Assembly (NCBI GenBank): GCA_000310025.1
Contig: FN649740.1
Coordinates: 4,563,343-4,627,342 of the forward strand
Direction: 5' to 3'
Origin: Ectocarpus siliculosus
Lineage: Eukaryota; Sar; Phaeophyceae; Ectocarpales; Ectocarpaceae
DNA length: 64,000 bases
Both the position numbers and the translations under genes were made by a program. Positions 35,716 to 46,122 of this stretch are shown here, one piece after another. A model generated the notes under the pieces. It was not told the origin of the DNA, ran no database searches, and saw nothing but the letters and a program-made list of their open reading frames with translations. Positions within the stretch are counted from its first letter, which is position 1, and every line of letters starts with the position of its first letter.

Positions 35716-38700
35716 ATGTCGTCGGACGCCCCGAAGCCGGGTTCGGAAGAGGTCCAGAAAGGCAAAGGCAAGACCATGATCGTCAAGGTGGAGGCGTGTT
35801 CGCTCAGCCGGGGGGACAGCATCATGTTGGAAGGAAGCTGCGATCTGGTACGGGATGGAAAGGGGGTGCAGCTGGCTTGTCTCATGTTCTTAGTGGCGAT
35901 ATGTAACACTTCAACCGTCTTGCTGTCTTGGTTGACTAATTCGGGTTACGACTGAGAACACCGTCAAGAGCCTTGCGTTGGTTGAGATGTTTGTTGCCAG
36001 TTGGATTATCTGCCATTTGTACTTCTCTCTCGAACTCTTCCCGACTCAGAGTTTGGACCAATCGAACCAGCCGTCGAAACGGCGTAAAACCTATGAAACA
36101 TCTCTGTACCGTACGGTCTTGGGGGATCCATATCTGTCTTGTGTGCCATGCCCTGTACTCGAATGAATCACGAAGACCGACCGGGACTTAGCGCTGCTGC
36201 ACCGAGAGTGAGCGACCAGGCTCTAAATCCTTCAACCGTTGTTCTTTTCATCCTCGTGGCAGATGCTGAACCCGAAGCTCCCGTTTGTACCGGGCATGGA
36301 CATCTGCGGGGTGGTGGAGGAGGTTGCAGAGAACTCGGAAGCGTTCAAGGTACGTTTCACGGAATTCCACGAAAGCCTTGAAACAGGATTGTTGGGACGA
36401 GTGTAATAGTCACTTCACTCGCACGGAAGCTAGCGTGTGCCATCGAGAGCGCGTTTTTCACGGAAGTAGTGACAACCCGGGCACGTTAGAGGATGCAACA
36501 CCCCGTCTGGCAGCGTGGCCCCTGCTGTTGCGATGTGTCCCGAGCTCTTGTGCGTCCTTCGCCGGGAATGGAGCCACTCGTTTCCCTTGCGTACAGAAAG
36601 CACACTTATGGACCAGGGAGCAACATGAGAAGTTCATGCCTCAATAGAGATACATACGATAATTTGGAGGTAAGGACAGTTGTCCAGCTAATAGTTCTAC
36701 ATGAAAACCTAGGAGCATCATAAGAAGTCATGCCCAAATAGAGATGCATGTGATAAATTGACTGCAAGAACAGGCAATCAGCTAGGAGTTCTACATGAAA
36801 ACCTAGAAGCCGATGTTGGGTCGCCCCCATAGAAGAAGCACGAAACGAGCCTAGGACGAATAATCAGTGGCTTTCTATAGGTGTAGTGAAGAAGGGTGCG
36901 TTGCTCTCACCACAATAGTATCCCTATAATAGCACGCTCAGAGACAGCAACGGGAGGCAGGGACTATGCCCACTGTAGATCAGGAAAAAGGGCGGGCACG
37001 TCTTGTTCCTAGTAGGCGTTGGTCGGTACGTTCTTCTCCGTGGTCGTACTTTTGACTTGAGTTCAATTGCTGTGAACGCATAATCTCACTTGTGCTTCTT
37101 TTCTCCGTTGTTGTTCTTTCCCTTTTGGGGGTTGTGCAATTGTTTTCCCGCGTGTTTCTTTTCCTGCCTTCTTTCGGGCGGAATTGTCGGCATTAAATGA
37201 AGGACCAACGCAGGTTTCGGATTGACACCGGTTCAACAACTGTATCACCCCATCAGGACATGTCAAGTACCATGTCACTTTCCCGTTTTTCGATTTCTCT
37301 CCCCCTTACCCGACCTTGTTGAAACAATATCAATCCACAGAATCAGAAGAACCAAACTACATACAACCATCAGGCACATTTTGTCTACGACCCCACCGCT
37401 ACGCCTACGCTCGTGTCGGTGATGAGACCTGTGTGAGTCGTGAGGTCGCGAAAACGGAGACGAACCGCGGCTTTTGTGCGTGGAGCAAGCATCGTCGCGG
37501 ACCGGAAGAGCGAAACGGACGAGACGCCCCCCCTAACCCAGCACCCTTTGCCGTGATGATTTCCCCAAGGTGGGGGACCGCATCGTGGCGACGAACGGGA
37601 TGACTCCTACGGGGGGCCTGGCCGAGTACGCCGTCGTCCAGACCAATAACGCCGCAAAGGCACCAGCTAACATCACCCCGGTTCAGGCCTCGGTGCTGCC
37701 CAACAGTCCCATCGCCGGCCTCCACGCCGCCAAGGTTTGGTTGGTGGTGCTCTGCTTTTTTTTTTCGGTTTCACACTCACGCACTTTTGTGGGATGATTA
37801 TTCAAAACCCGTCAAGTGTGGGGCTACTATCCCCTATAGACCAAAGTGGTGCGGATTCCTATAGTCCCTCTCTCTCTCTTTGGTGTCTGCCACTTTCATA
37901 TAATACCAGCGCGTTGAGGGGGTATGCTCTCGGCCAAAGTAGTCAGCGCTGACTGCTTTAGTCTACGTGGGATGGTATCCCCTCGAGCCTAAGGAAACCA
38001 CCAAGGTTTAAGTTTGCAACAGTGATGCTCTTACTTTCAGAGAAGACACGCGCATCAAAACACCCAAAGGAGTTGTCGAAGCGATGGGTTGTTCGGTGAT
38101 CCTCTTTCCCCCTGTTACCGTGATCATGGTAGGCGGCGAAACTGAAAGAAGGGGACCGGGTGATGGTACTCGGAGGCAGCGGCGGCGTCGGCTCGGCGCT
38201 GTTGCAGCTCGTCAAAGACGCCAAGGTGCGTATTTGCTTGTGAACAACAACGTGCGTGCTTTAGACCTCGAGTAGATGTATCGGCTTCGGGGAAATTGAA
38301 CTAAGAGGGAATATTTAGCAGCAAAGCCGGGTCTTCGCAGAGAAAAAGTGGCTTGTGGCGGCCATGAGACGATGAGTTCCTAGAACTGGGTACGACAAAC
38401 CCGGATCTACGAGAGTGTTTATGGCTTGCCTCGACCCCTTCTTGAACCATAACCACGACTACGTGTGTATAATAACTGTAGCGTCGACCGCTTAAACTGA
38501 CTGGCCCATGAAAGGACGTCAATATTAGCTGCCACGGGGGGTGACGTGTGCGTTCGTGATTTATTTCTTCCTTCTTGTTTGCATCACTGTGAGACAGACA
38601 ACGATAAGCAGCGTAACCTTGTGTTTCACTTGTTCCCCCAACAACAGGCGTCATTTTTGGCAACCACCTCCACCGCCGAAGCCCTGTGCCTATCTCTGGG

Positions 38701-40004
38701 CGCCGATGTCGTTGTCAACTACCGCGAGACTAATTGGTAAGCCTCATTAGCCCCCAGGACCATTGCGAGATCCCGTCCTATGAATTCATTCAACTTTGGT
38801 GATTCAGATCTCGACTCCGTTTCCTTCTCCACGTAGTCGTTGTTTTAGTTGTTATATTTTGGCTGTTCTGTTTCGTATCTGTTCCGATGCATAGGAGGAG
38901 TTACAGTTGTAGTGTGGGCTGGCAGTAATTAAATCTACAAAACGGTTGAGTGCGAGAACTTCCAAAATGGGCGAGGCTTCTTTCGTAGACGGACCTGTCC
39001 TATGTGCCTTGCTGCCCAAGTTTGTGGTGGAGGGGTCGACAGGGGGGGGGGCAGAGATCTCCGCGAGAGGTGATGAACTTTGCCTTCCATCCCCAGCGGT
39101 GTGGCTTCGTCAATCGGTTCTGGCGCCAGTCTACAGTACACCTCTCTGAATATATTCCGGCCTGGGTCATACAGGAGGAAGGTAACAGGAAAAAAAAACC
39201 ACCTTACCCCTTGGGTGTTTGCCGCCGATTTCCAATACGAGAAGGGTTCTGCAGTCCCTTCCCTCGTATTGTGTAATATTTCGAATTAAGTCGCGTTCCA
39301 CCGCACAATCGCCGACTGCTCACTGCTGAGAGAGATCGAACCCACACCATTTTGCGAGTAGATTCACGGGGATACCCAATGGACCACAAGGGCGACCGGG
39401 CTCGTTGTAGAATGGGGCCTGGTAGCCATAGCCATACTGTCGGGAAGGCGGACTGCGCCAGTAGGTTCCCGACGCGGTGTCGCTCGGAGTTTTCAATGGG
39501 ATGGTAATATCTTCCGTCTGTGATACCGACAGAACGGCGAGAACGCCGGCGATGTCAACGACGTGGGCATCGCAGGAGGCATTCGTGTACGCGCCATCGC
39601 ACAACGTACCGTGTCGAACGCAGTATTCCACCTCTCTCCAAGGCGACATTTTTCTTGCAGTTGATCATGAGGCGAACGCTTGGAAATTCGCTTAGACAAT
39701 AAACAGGGTCACCGACAACACCATACCGCGCCTCCTTCAGCTACACCCAACAGTGATGCTTTCTATTGGCGTCGATATGTAGCGTTGTCACCAGGGGTGT
39801 TCCACTACGTCAGGCGTTTGACACCGGCAGGACTGCACTCATCTTCGCAGGTACGAGGACGAACGGTACAAGGCCGAGCCCTTCGACGTGGTGATCGACT
39901 GCGTGGGATGGCGGGACGAGTGGAAAGAAGCTTATCGGAGGGGGGTTCTCAAGTCTGGCTGGAACGGAGGCCTTAGCATGCGCGCGCTGTGCCGCGCTGG
40001 CTGA
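35716..40004 (+). CDS. NADPH-dependent reductase, MDR / quinone oxidoreductase family, short C-terminus
   Basis: MDR enzymes reduce quinones or enals with NADPH. Exons: 35716-35847, 36263-36349, 37570-37734, 38133-38225, 38648-38736, 39851-40004. All junction phases agree; 720 bases, 239 residues plus TGA. Seen: VKVEACSLSRGD; FVPGMDICGVVEEV; VGDRIVATNG; GGLAEYAVV; LKEGDRVMVLGGSGGVG (nucleotide-binding glycines at 142-148); ATTSTAEALCLSLGAD; FDVVIDCVG; AYRRGVLKSG. The N-terminal catalytic domain and the first half of the Rossmann fold are complete. After the WNGG following VLKSG the frame ends in an unrelated tail and a stop, whereas family members are usually 320-400 residues. No downstream exon with the expected C-terminal motif was found to 42 kb. 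It is either a truncated gene or the final exons are misread. The first exon may be longer upstream, or be preceded by another exon joined at the acceptor near 35706. Confidence 0.85.
36628..36809. repeat. Two-copy tandem duplication in a reductase intron
   Basis: A segment of about 87 bases (36628-36715) recurs at 36723-36809, both ending in GTTCTACATGAAAACCTAG. The copies differ at many internal positions, so the duplication is not recent. It lies in the intron between exons 36349 and 37570. Confidence 0.75.
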
Positions 40005-41152
40005 GGAGTGGAAGCCCTGGTATTTGTTTTTCCTGTCGTCTGTAGCAGATTGTCTCCCGGGAATGCCTCCTCGTCCAGTAGATACCTCTCGCCGGTCTAG
40101 CCCACGAGAGTCTGGTGTAGCAATCGCGGACGTTGGCAGTCACATCCTGGGAGTATGATCGTTTTCTATCTGCCCGTACGCTTTGCGCTCCTTGCATATC
40201 TTGGTCTTTGTTATGCTTGTTCTACGCAACGTTGAATGGACGTCTTGCAGCATGCCACTCGCTGTTGTAACGACCGGCCGGCTGTCAAGAAGCACCAGTT
40301 TCGGATGGAGGGTCAGGTTGTTACACCGACACAGGGAATGCAGTTTAGGACCACCAATGAGCTGTGTCCTTTCAGGAGAGATTGAGCATCTAGTCTATTT
40401 CTGGTGAGTTTTTCTACGTGGCTGACCGCTTTCTTCCATGTTTCATAAACCGCTTCCACCGACGACCACTACACGGTTTGTCAGATGGGAAGCGATCAGC
40501 ACTGCCCGATATGTACCCTGTCCTTTCCTATACGTAACGTGGGCAGGGCATAACGGCTGAACGTGTGAAGCCATTTTCGTATCCCCCTGAAGAACACAAG
40601 AGAACAAGTTATCGACTCTGTTTCAAGTATGGGTTATGCCAGCAGTACTGCTTTCGAATTATCTTCTTAACCCCCGAGGGAGGGATTGTTTTTCCAATCT
40701 GGTAGAGAGGACGTTTCCCGCGGACACCTTTCTGCGCCCTTTCTATCGTGCCTTCTCTCCCCGTACAACTGACTCTCTCCCTCCCGACAGCACCCGAGGG
40801 TTCTCTTTCAACCGCCGAAGAGAACTAATCTTTCCGCACGCGGTGGTCTGAGATGACCAAGCAAGACCAAGTCCGAAGGCGCTCTCCCATTTTCTTGTCT
40901 CACTATCGCTACGGTCTCTTTTTCTCCACCTTCGAAAGGAAAGGGGTGCGTGCGTGGGTGGGTGGATTCCCCAAATACTTACTGGGGTCTCATTCTCGCA
41001 TCGTGCTCTTTGCCCCTGCACTCCACTCCCAGGAACGCCGAGACTGTGAACACAAAATTTTGTCTAATGGAAGAAATATGCGATTACTTTCCCGGTTACC
41101 CCTAATGCGAAGGGCATGGTACTCACTTCGATGTAACTATGGTATACACACC
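40005..41152. other. Stretch downstream of the reductase, no recognised gene
   Basis: I looked here for the missing reductase C-terminus and did not find it. The sequence is pyrimidine-rich from about 40730 to 40930. No motif was recognised. Confidence 0.4.
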
Positions 41153-41475
41153 CCGGTCGTCCCGGTGGTCTAGTGGTAACCTCGAAACCGCTAGTGGCAA
41201 AGTCGTGAGTTCGAATCCCCATGCGGTGAAAAAATGACAACTTTGTGGGTGGAAGCGAAAGAAAGAAAGCTGAACAAAAACTCTCGTGAGTTCCAACCTT
41301 CGACATTTGCACCGTCGACGAGGAAAAGGGATGGTTGGATTCTTCTCGCGATAAAATAAAATTCAGCATCCACCGCAGGAGGAAGGTGGGGCACGAACAA
41401 ACAAATAAGAAAGAGCCCGGTGTTTACCGCCTCCTGTGTGACCCTGCATGGTTGTAGTTGAACAAAAAAATACAC
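41153..41475 (+). mobile_element. tRNA-derived SINE, copy 1
   Basis: The head is tRNA-like: A box TGGTCTAGTGGTAA near 41166 and B box GAGTTCGAATCCC near 41211, 5' to 3' on the plus strand. The two ends of the would-be tRNA do not pair, so it is not a functional tRNA. The body shares blocks with two other copies in the window: CTCGCGATAAAATAAAATTC and CCGCAGGAGGAAGGTGGGG correspond to CTCGCATTAA.. and ACCGCAGGGTGGG in the others. The 3' end is approximate. Confidence 0.7.
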
Positions 41476-42734
41476 CGAAAAGTGCAGCAAAGTCTAGACT
41501 ACACGTCTCACAGCATAAAGTGGGGGGACTGTCGCCATAATCAATAGGACGAAAAAACGCAAAACACACATAAGCCTAAAAGAGACCTGCCCGTCAAGCA
41601 ACACTGTACACCACCAAGAGGCTCATTCCGTTGGTCCAGCTACGACGTCGATCGCTCTGAAGCTGCATTGCAGGAACCTACCTGTCTGAGAGACCACCGG
41701 CGGTTTCCGCCCGGTCGCAACAAACATTCATCCTGTCAGCCAAGAGCCCGTTCTGATGAACAGACGTGCGAGAAAGACAACGGTTTGACGGTTCGGGATA
41801 GGGGTTTCCTGACCCTCCTTGTGATGTTCTGGGACTGACGGCCAAAACAAACAGGACAAAACCCCAACCGTTTGCTCCGAGCGCGGTCACAATTGCAACA
41901 CGAGCATGGCCCGGAACGGTGCCCACCGTTTTCAAAAGTTAGACGTACCTAGTGCTTGACACGCATTTCCCCCAACACACGCGGAACGTTGCGGGACCTC
42001 GGGGAGAAACCCCAACGGAACGAAAACCTCTCCCGTCTGCACCAACAAGCCGCTGCTCGGCAACGCGTTACTGCTGCTGTGGCGCCGAACACGGGCGTCC
42101 CTTGCACCCTGGACACCCCCGTTCGGCTTGGGTTTATCTTGTTTGCGACCTCGTCAGTCCCGGAGGCCTCTCGGCGAGGAAAGCGGTCGCAACGACAAGC
42201 TTCGCCTTCCAAAATGCACGTCCTCATTTGCTTTTGACATCATACTCGACCAAATGTACCATACAGGATTTGTTTGCGGAACAGCAGGACGATGTCGTAG
42301 CCAGGGACACCCTCGTCAAGATCTCTACAAGGAGATTATGGGCTCGCGCCATATTTCATGGCCAACAATGAAAACTTCGGTTGGACTTGTGTCTGCCTGT
42401 CCTGGCGAAAGCCTGTCGAGTGATACGCATAAATAGTAGCCATGACGCGAGCTCCCGACTGCGACTGCGACGGCATCTTCAAACGCACGACACATCCTCA
42501 CCTAAATCTTACAATAAACCTTTGTGGCCAAACTTACCAACGGAGCGCGCCCCCAAACAGCGGCAACCAAACACCCATACAGAACGATCCGCAGCCAGCA
42601 ATCAGGTTTGAGGTGCACAGGGTGGGGAAAACTGCAACCAAGCACCAGCACTACTTCGCCCAATGTATTGAGACTCAGGGTTCTCCCGTAATGCCCTGCT
42701 CCTCCCGAGTCAGGCCGTTCTCATATAGCACGGC
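41476..42734. other. Stretch without a recognised gene
   Basis: This lies downstream (3') of the minus-strand surface-protein gene. A frame at complement(41678..41935) has a short hydrophobic stretch, but no splice context or motif supports a gene. Confidence 0.35.
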
Positions 42735-45700
42735 TTACAGCGCCGCCACGATCGCGCCCACCAGTCCCACGAAGAGCCCCCCAACGCCAGACAAAATAAA
42801 CAAAACCCCGGGCGCAGCGTGCTGGCCTCGCCCGCCATTCGCAGCGGTGTCGAGGCCTTCGTCTGACTCTGGCGACGGGGTGGACGGGTCCAAGCCAACG
42901 GCAAGATCGACGGGTGCAGGCGAGGAGGGGGAGAAGGAAGTGGTGGGGGCCGGGGTATCGTCAAGGCTCCTCTCAGTCCCCGTGGGGGACGGTGTTGTAG
43001 TCGCTTCGTCGTCGTCGCCCTCGCCTGCAGATGCGGAGGTGCACCCGCAGGTGAAGCCGAACAACACGTCCGTGACGGTGATGAACGCGCCCGTCCCCGT
43101 TAGGTCGCCTGGACACGCATGGCATCATTGTTGTCATCGATCGACGGAGAGCACGACGGCCAGCGGAGAGAGTCGTAGGTGAATTACTCCATCGCAGAGG
43201 TTGCCGTGTGGGCTTGGGTGCGAGGTCGGCGAGATGGGGTGCTTAAATGTGTCATGTTGCGCGGTGTGTGTGTTTGCTAGACGAGGTTCGGCTGATGCCG
43301 CCCGCCGAAGATAGCGTTGTGTCGGGAAAAACAGGTGCTGCAAGTGTGGGGGCACACAGTTGGGTACACCGAGAAATCGAACGCCACAAGCCAACCCCGA
43401 CGACAACGTTCGAAAAAGGGCACAGAAAGTGCACGTCTTGCAAGAATTACCAGCCAACCTTCACACGTTCGAGATCTCCCAACGAAAAAACACCACTTCA
43501 GCGAGCCTTGCGGAAGGCAACGCCCAAGGTGGGCCACAAACTATGGGTCATTGCGGAGAAGGGCGAAATACGGTTTCTGTTGGCCGGGTGCTTGGAGATT
43601 CGAAAAACATCGCCGCGTGTGATACGTACCTTTCCGGTGGGAATCTGATCGAGGGACGTGCGACAAGGAGATAGAAAACGCACAGGGTACATCTATCAAG
43701 CGGAGCCTGCATAAATCGAATATGCTTCGACAAACGACAAGATCTGCGTTGCTGCGGAGAATCGCATTTCCAACAAGGGGCACGCCAACCACATACACCC
43801 CTCCTGTTTGTCGGGCTCGAACAGGTGGAGTCCACAGCTTAGTGAGGTCTTCTTGTCGCAGAGAAAGTGATTGAAACGGTGAGTCCAGCGGTTAAACTCA
43901 TTCTACGACGAGTACGCATTCGAAAACTCTACGACGGTCTACGATTACAACCCAACGCCGCTCGCCTCACTCTAAACCTATGCAGTTCGGGGATCTTCTA
44001 GACTTACAGGAGAACGTGGAATCCGCAGGGTGGGCAGTCGTCGGACTCTCATCCGAAACACAGGTAACCGTGCGATCGTCCGCGTCCTCGGCGTACGTTC
44101 CGACGATCCAGCGGGCCTGGCGGTGTGTTTTCCCGCAAAGGAAGCGCGGAATGCATTGGCGGTAAAACGGTTAACGGGTCGCCTTTCGCACAAAAACATC
44201 GACCCACGTTATCGCCATGGCTCCAAGACATAGCAGAGAAGGCGCGGTTACGTCTGACCTCTCCTCCGAGCCAGAGTCGCACACCGCCACGGTCCAAAGG
44301 GAGGCCGGACGTCAGCAGTATTTGTTTTCATTGTTTTTTCGTCTTCGCTTCAAATCAGCGCTGACAGCACTTGCGCCGTTTTCCGTATTCACTCAAAAAG
44401 AGTTCCTGAGGTCCCCTACCTACCTCTGCGGTACTTTGCCTTCGACTCTTAATGCGAGAAGAGTGCAGCACTCTCTTGCCTGTGTCTACACACGTACTAG
44501 CGCTTTCCACCTAGGCCAGGAACGGAAGCGAGAGAAAAACTCACCTTGCAGGAAAAGCTCGATTACGCCGGGATTCGAACCCGTGACCCTGGCCACTAGA
44601 AGGTTTTCGAGCATACAAACTAGACTACCGGGGCGACCGGATGTCGGCATGCGAAGCAAAATCCTGAATGCGCTCACACGCATAGTCTTCTTAACATTTA
44701 CTTACTATATTTCTGACCAGAATCTCCCTTTATTGTTGTTTGCATTTTTCCAGGCCTCTTCAGTCACTTTCCACCCCTCTCTCGAGCCCTGGCAGCGAAG
44801 CATTTCTTTCCTAAATATTGTTTCTCGGAATTCCGATTTCGAAACGTCGCCAAGCCGCCTCCCCTCTGTCACGCTCGCCTTTTCATCGACATGGGCAGAT
44901 CCCCTGCCCATCACTCCTCCACCGCGCCCTCCACGCTCGCTACTGTCTATCGGACTCACTAGTTCTGCACTCTCCCGCTACACGTCACTTCCGGTCTAAC
45001 ACATTATTGCTTTAAGGTACAAGGTCTTTGGTCTTCGACTCTACGATTCTCGTGGAATTCCACCGCGCCACTCTCTTTCGGCATTCCCTCGCTCGCGCAC
45101 GGGCTTTTTCTGGCCGTCTCTCGATGCACCTGCCGATTACTCCTCTACCATCCCTCTGCTCCCGTTGCATATCGTCTACCGTGATTGTTCCGTAGTCTTC
45201 GATACGATCCTACCCGAAGCGCACTACTGCTTCTTTGCTCTCCCTGTTCATGAAGCATTCACATGTGCCGATCTCCTCCGTAGTATTCCCATTCTCGCCT
45301 TCTAAATGCCGGCGTCGACCTCTCCTTCTCAAACTCCCTCTCCCTATTCACCATATACCGGTCTCCTATTTGTGTTCAACCCATCCACGTCTCGTCGCCA
45401 CCCGTCCGGCGTTATTTTCTGATCAGGGTTGGTCGCACCAAATTGTTTCGTGCCGAGAGACGATTGACAAGATATTCCGCTGTGGCGGTTCCAAACGATT
45501 TACGGCCGTCAGCGACACCATACAGCATGACAGTCACTCATGGTGGTGCCCTCAGTGGCGGTTTTGGCGCAGCTGTGAGCTGTGGAGCAGGTGCGAGTTA
45601 TTTTTTCATGTTTCGTTTCCGGGGGGAGGGGGGTCCTCGACACTCACGTCTGCGGTCTCCTGTTCGTCCAGGAAGCCGGGGAACACCGCCATCACGCCGT

Positions 45701-46058
45701 CGGCCTTCTCGCCCGACGTGCTGAAAAACGTCTCCGTCTCGCCAGCGTCCACGTAGCACCCGTCGAACTCTTCCAGCTCTGATGACGATATCGTGAACTC
45801 GTCCGTACCGCCGCAGCCCGATGCCCCCTCGGGGCTACCATCATCGTCCACCGGAGAGGTTACTGGGGCGGGCGTGGTTCCATCGGGGTTTAGGAGCGAC
45901 GTGGGGGAATATGCCGGGGACGGCGTGGTCGACCCCGACTCTGGAGCAGGTGTTGGGTTGTCCGAGCAGCCGCAGGTCAAGGAAAAAGAATCGGCCGAAA
46001 CATATACCCACCCGCCTGCGAGGTAGCCTAGTGGGTTCGATTCCACGAGCAAACGAGG

Positions 46059-46122
<64 letters not shown>

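Noticed and set aside
39320-39649. Minus-strand frame with Tyr/Gly/Pro-rich segment inside a reductase intron
   Set aside because: Open for about 110 codons but without a recognisable domain or splice partners. It could be a nested gene, but nothing supports that.
41153-41230. Functional tRNA gene on the plus strand
   Set aside because: A and B boxes are present, but the 5' and 3' ends do not form an acceptor stem and no anticodon arm folds. It is the head of a SINE.
44560-44640. tRNA gene on the minus strand
   Set aside because: Same reason: boxes without a cloverleaf, followed by the SINE body shared with other copies.
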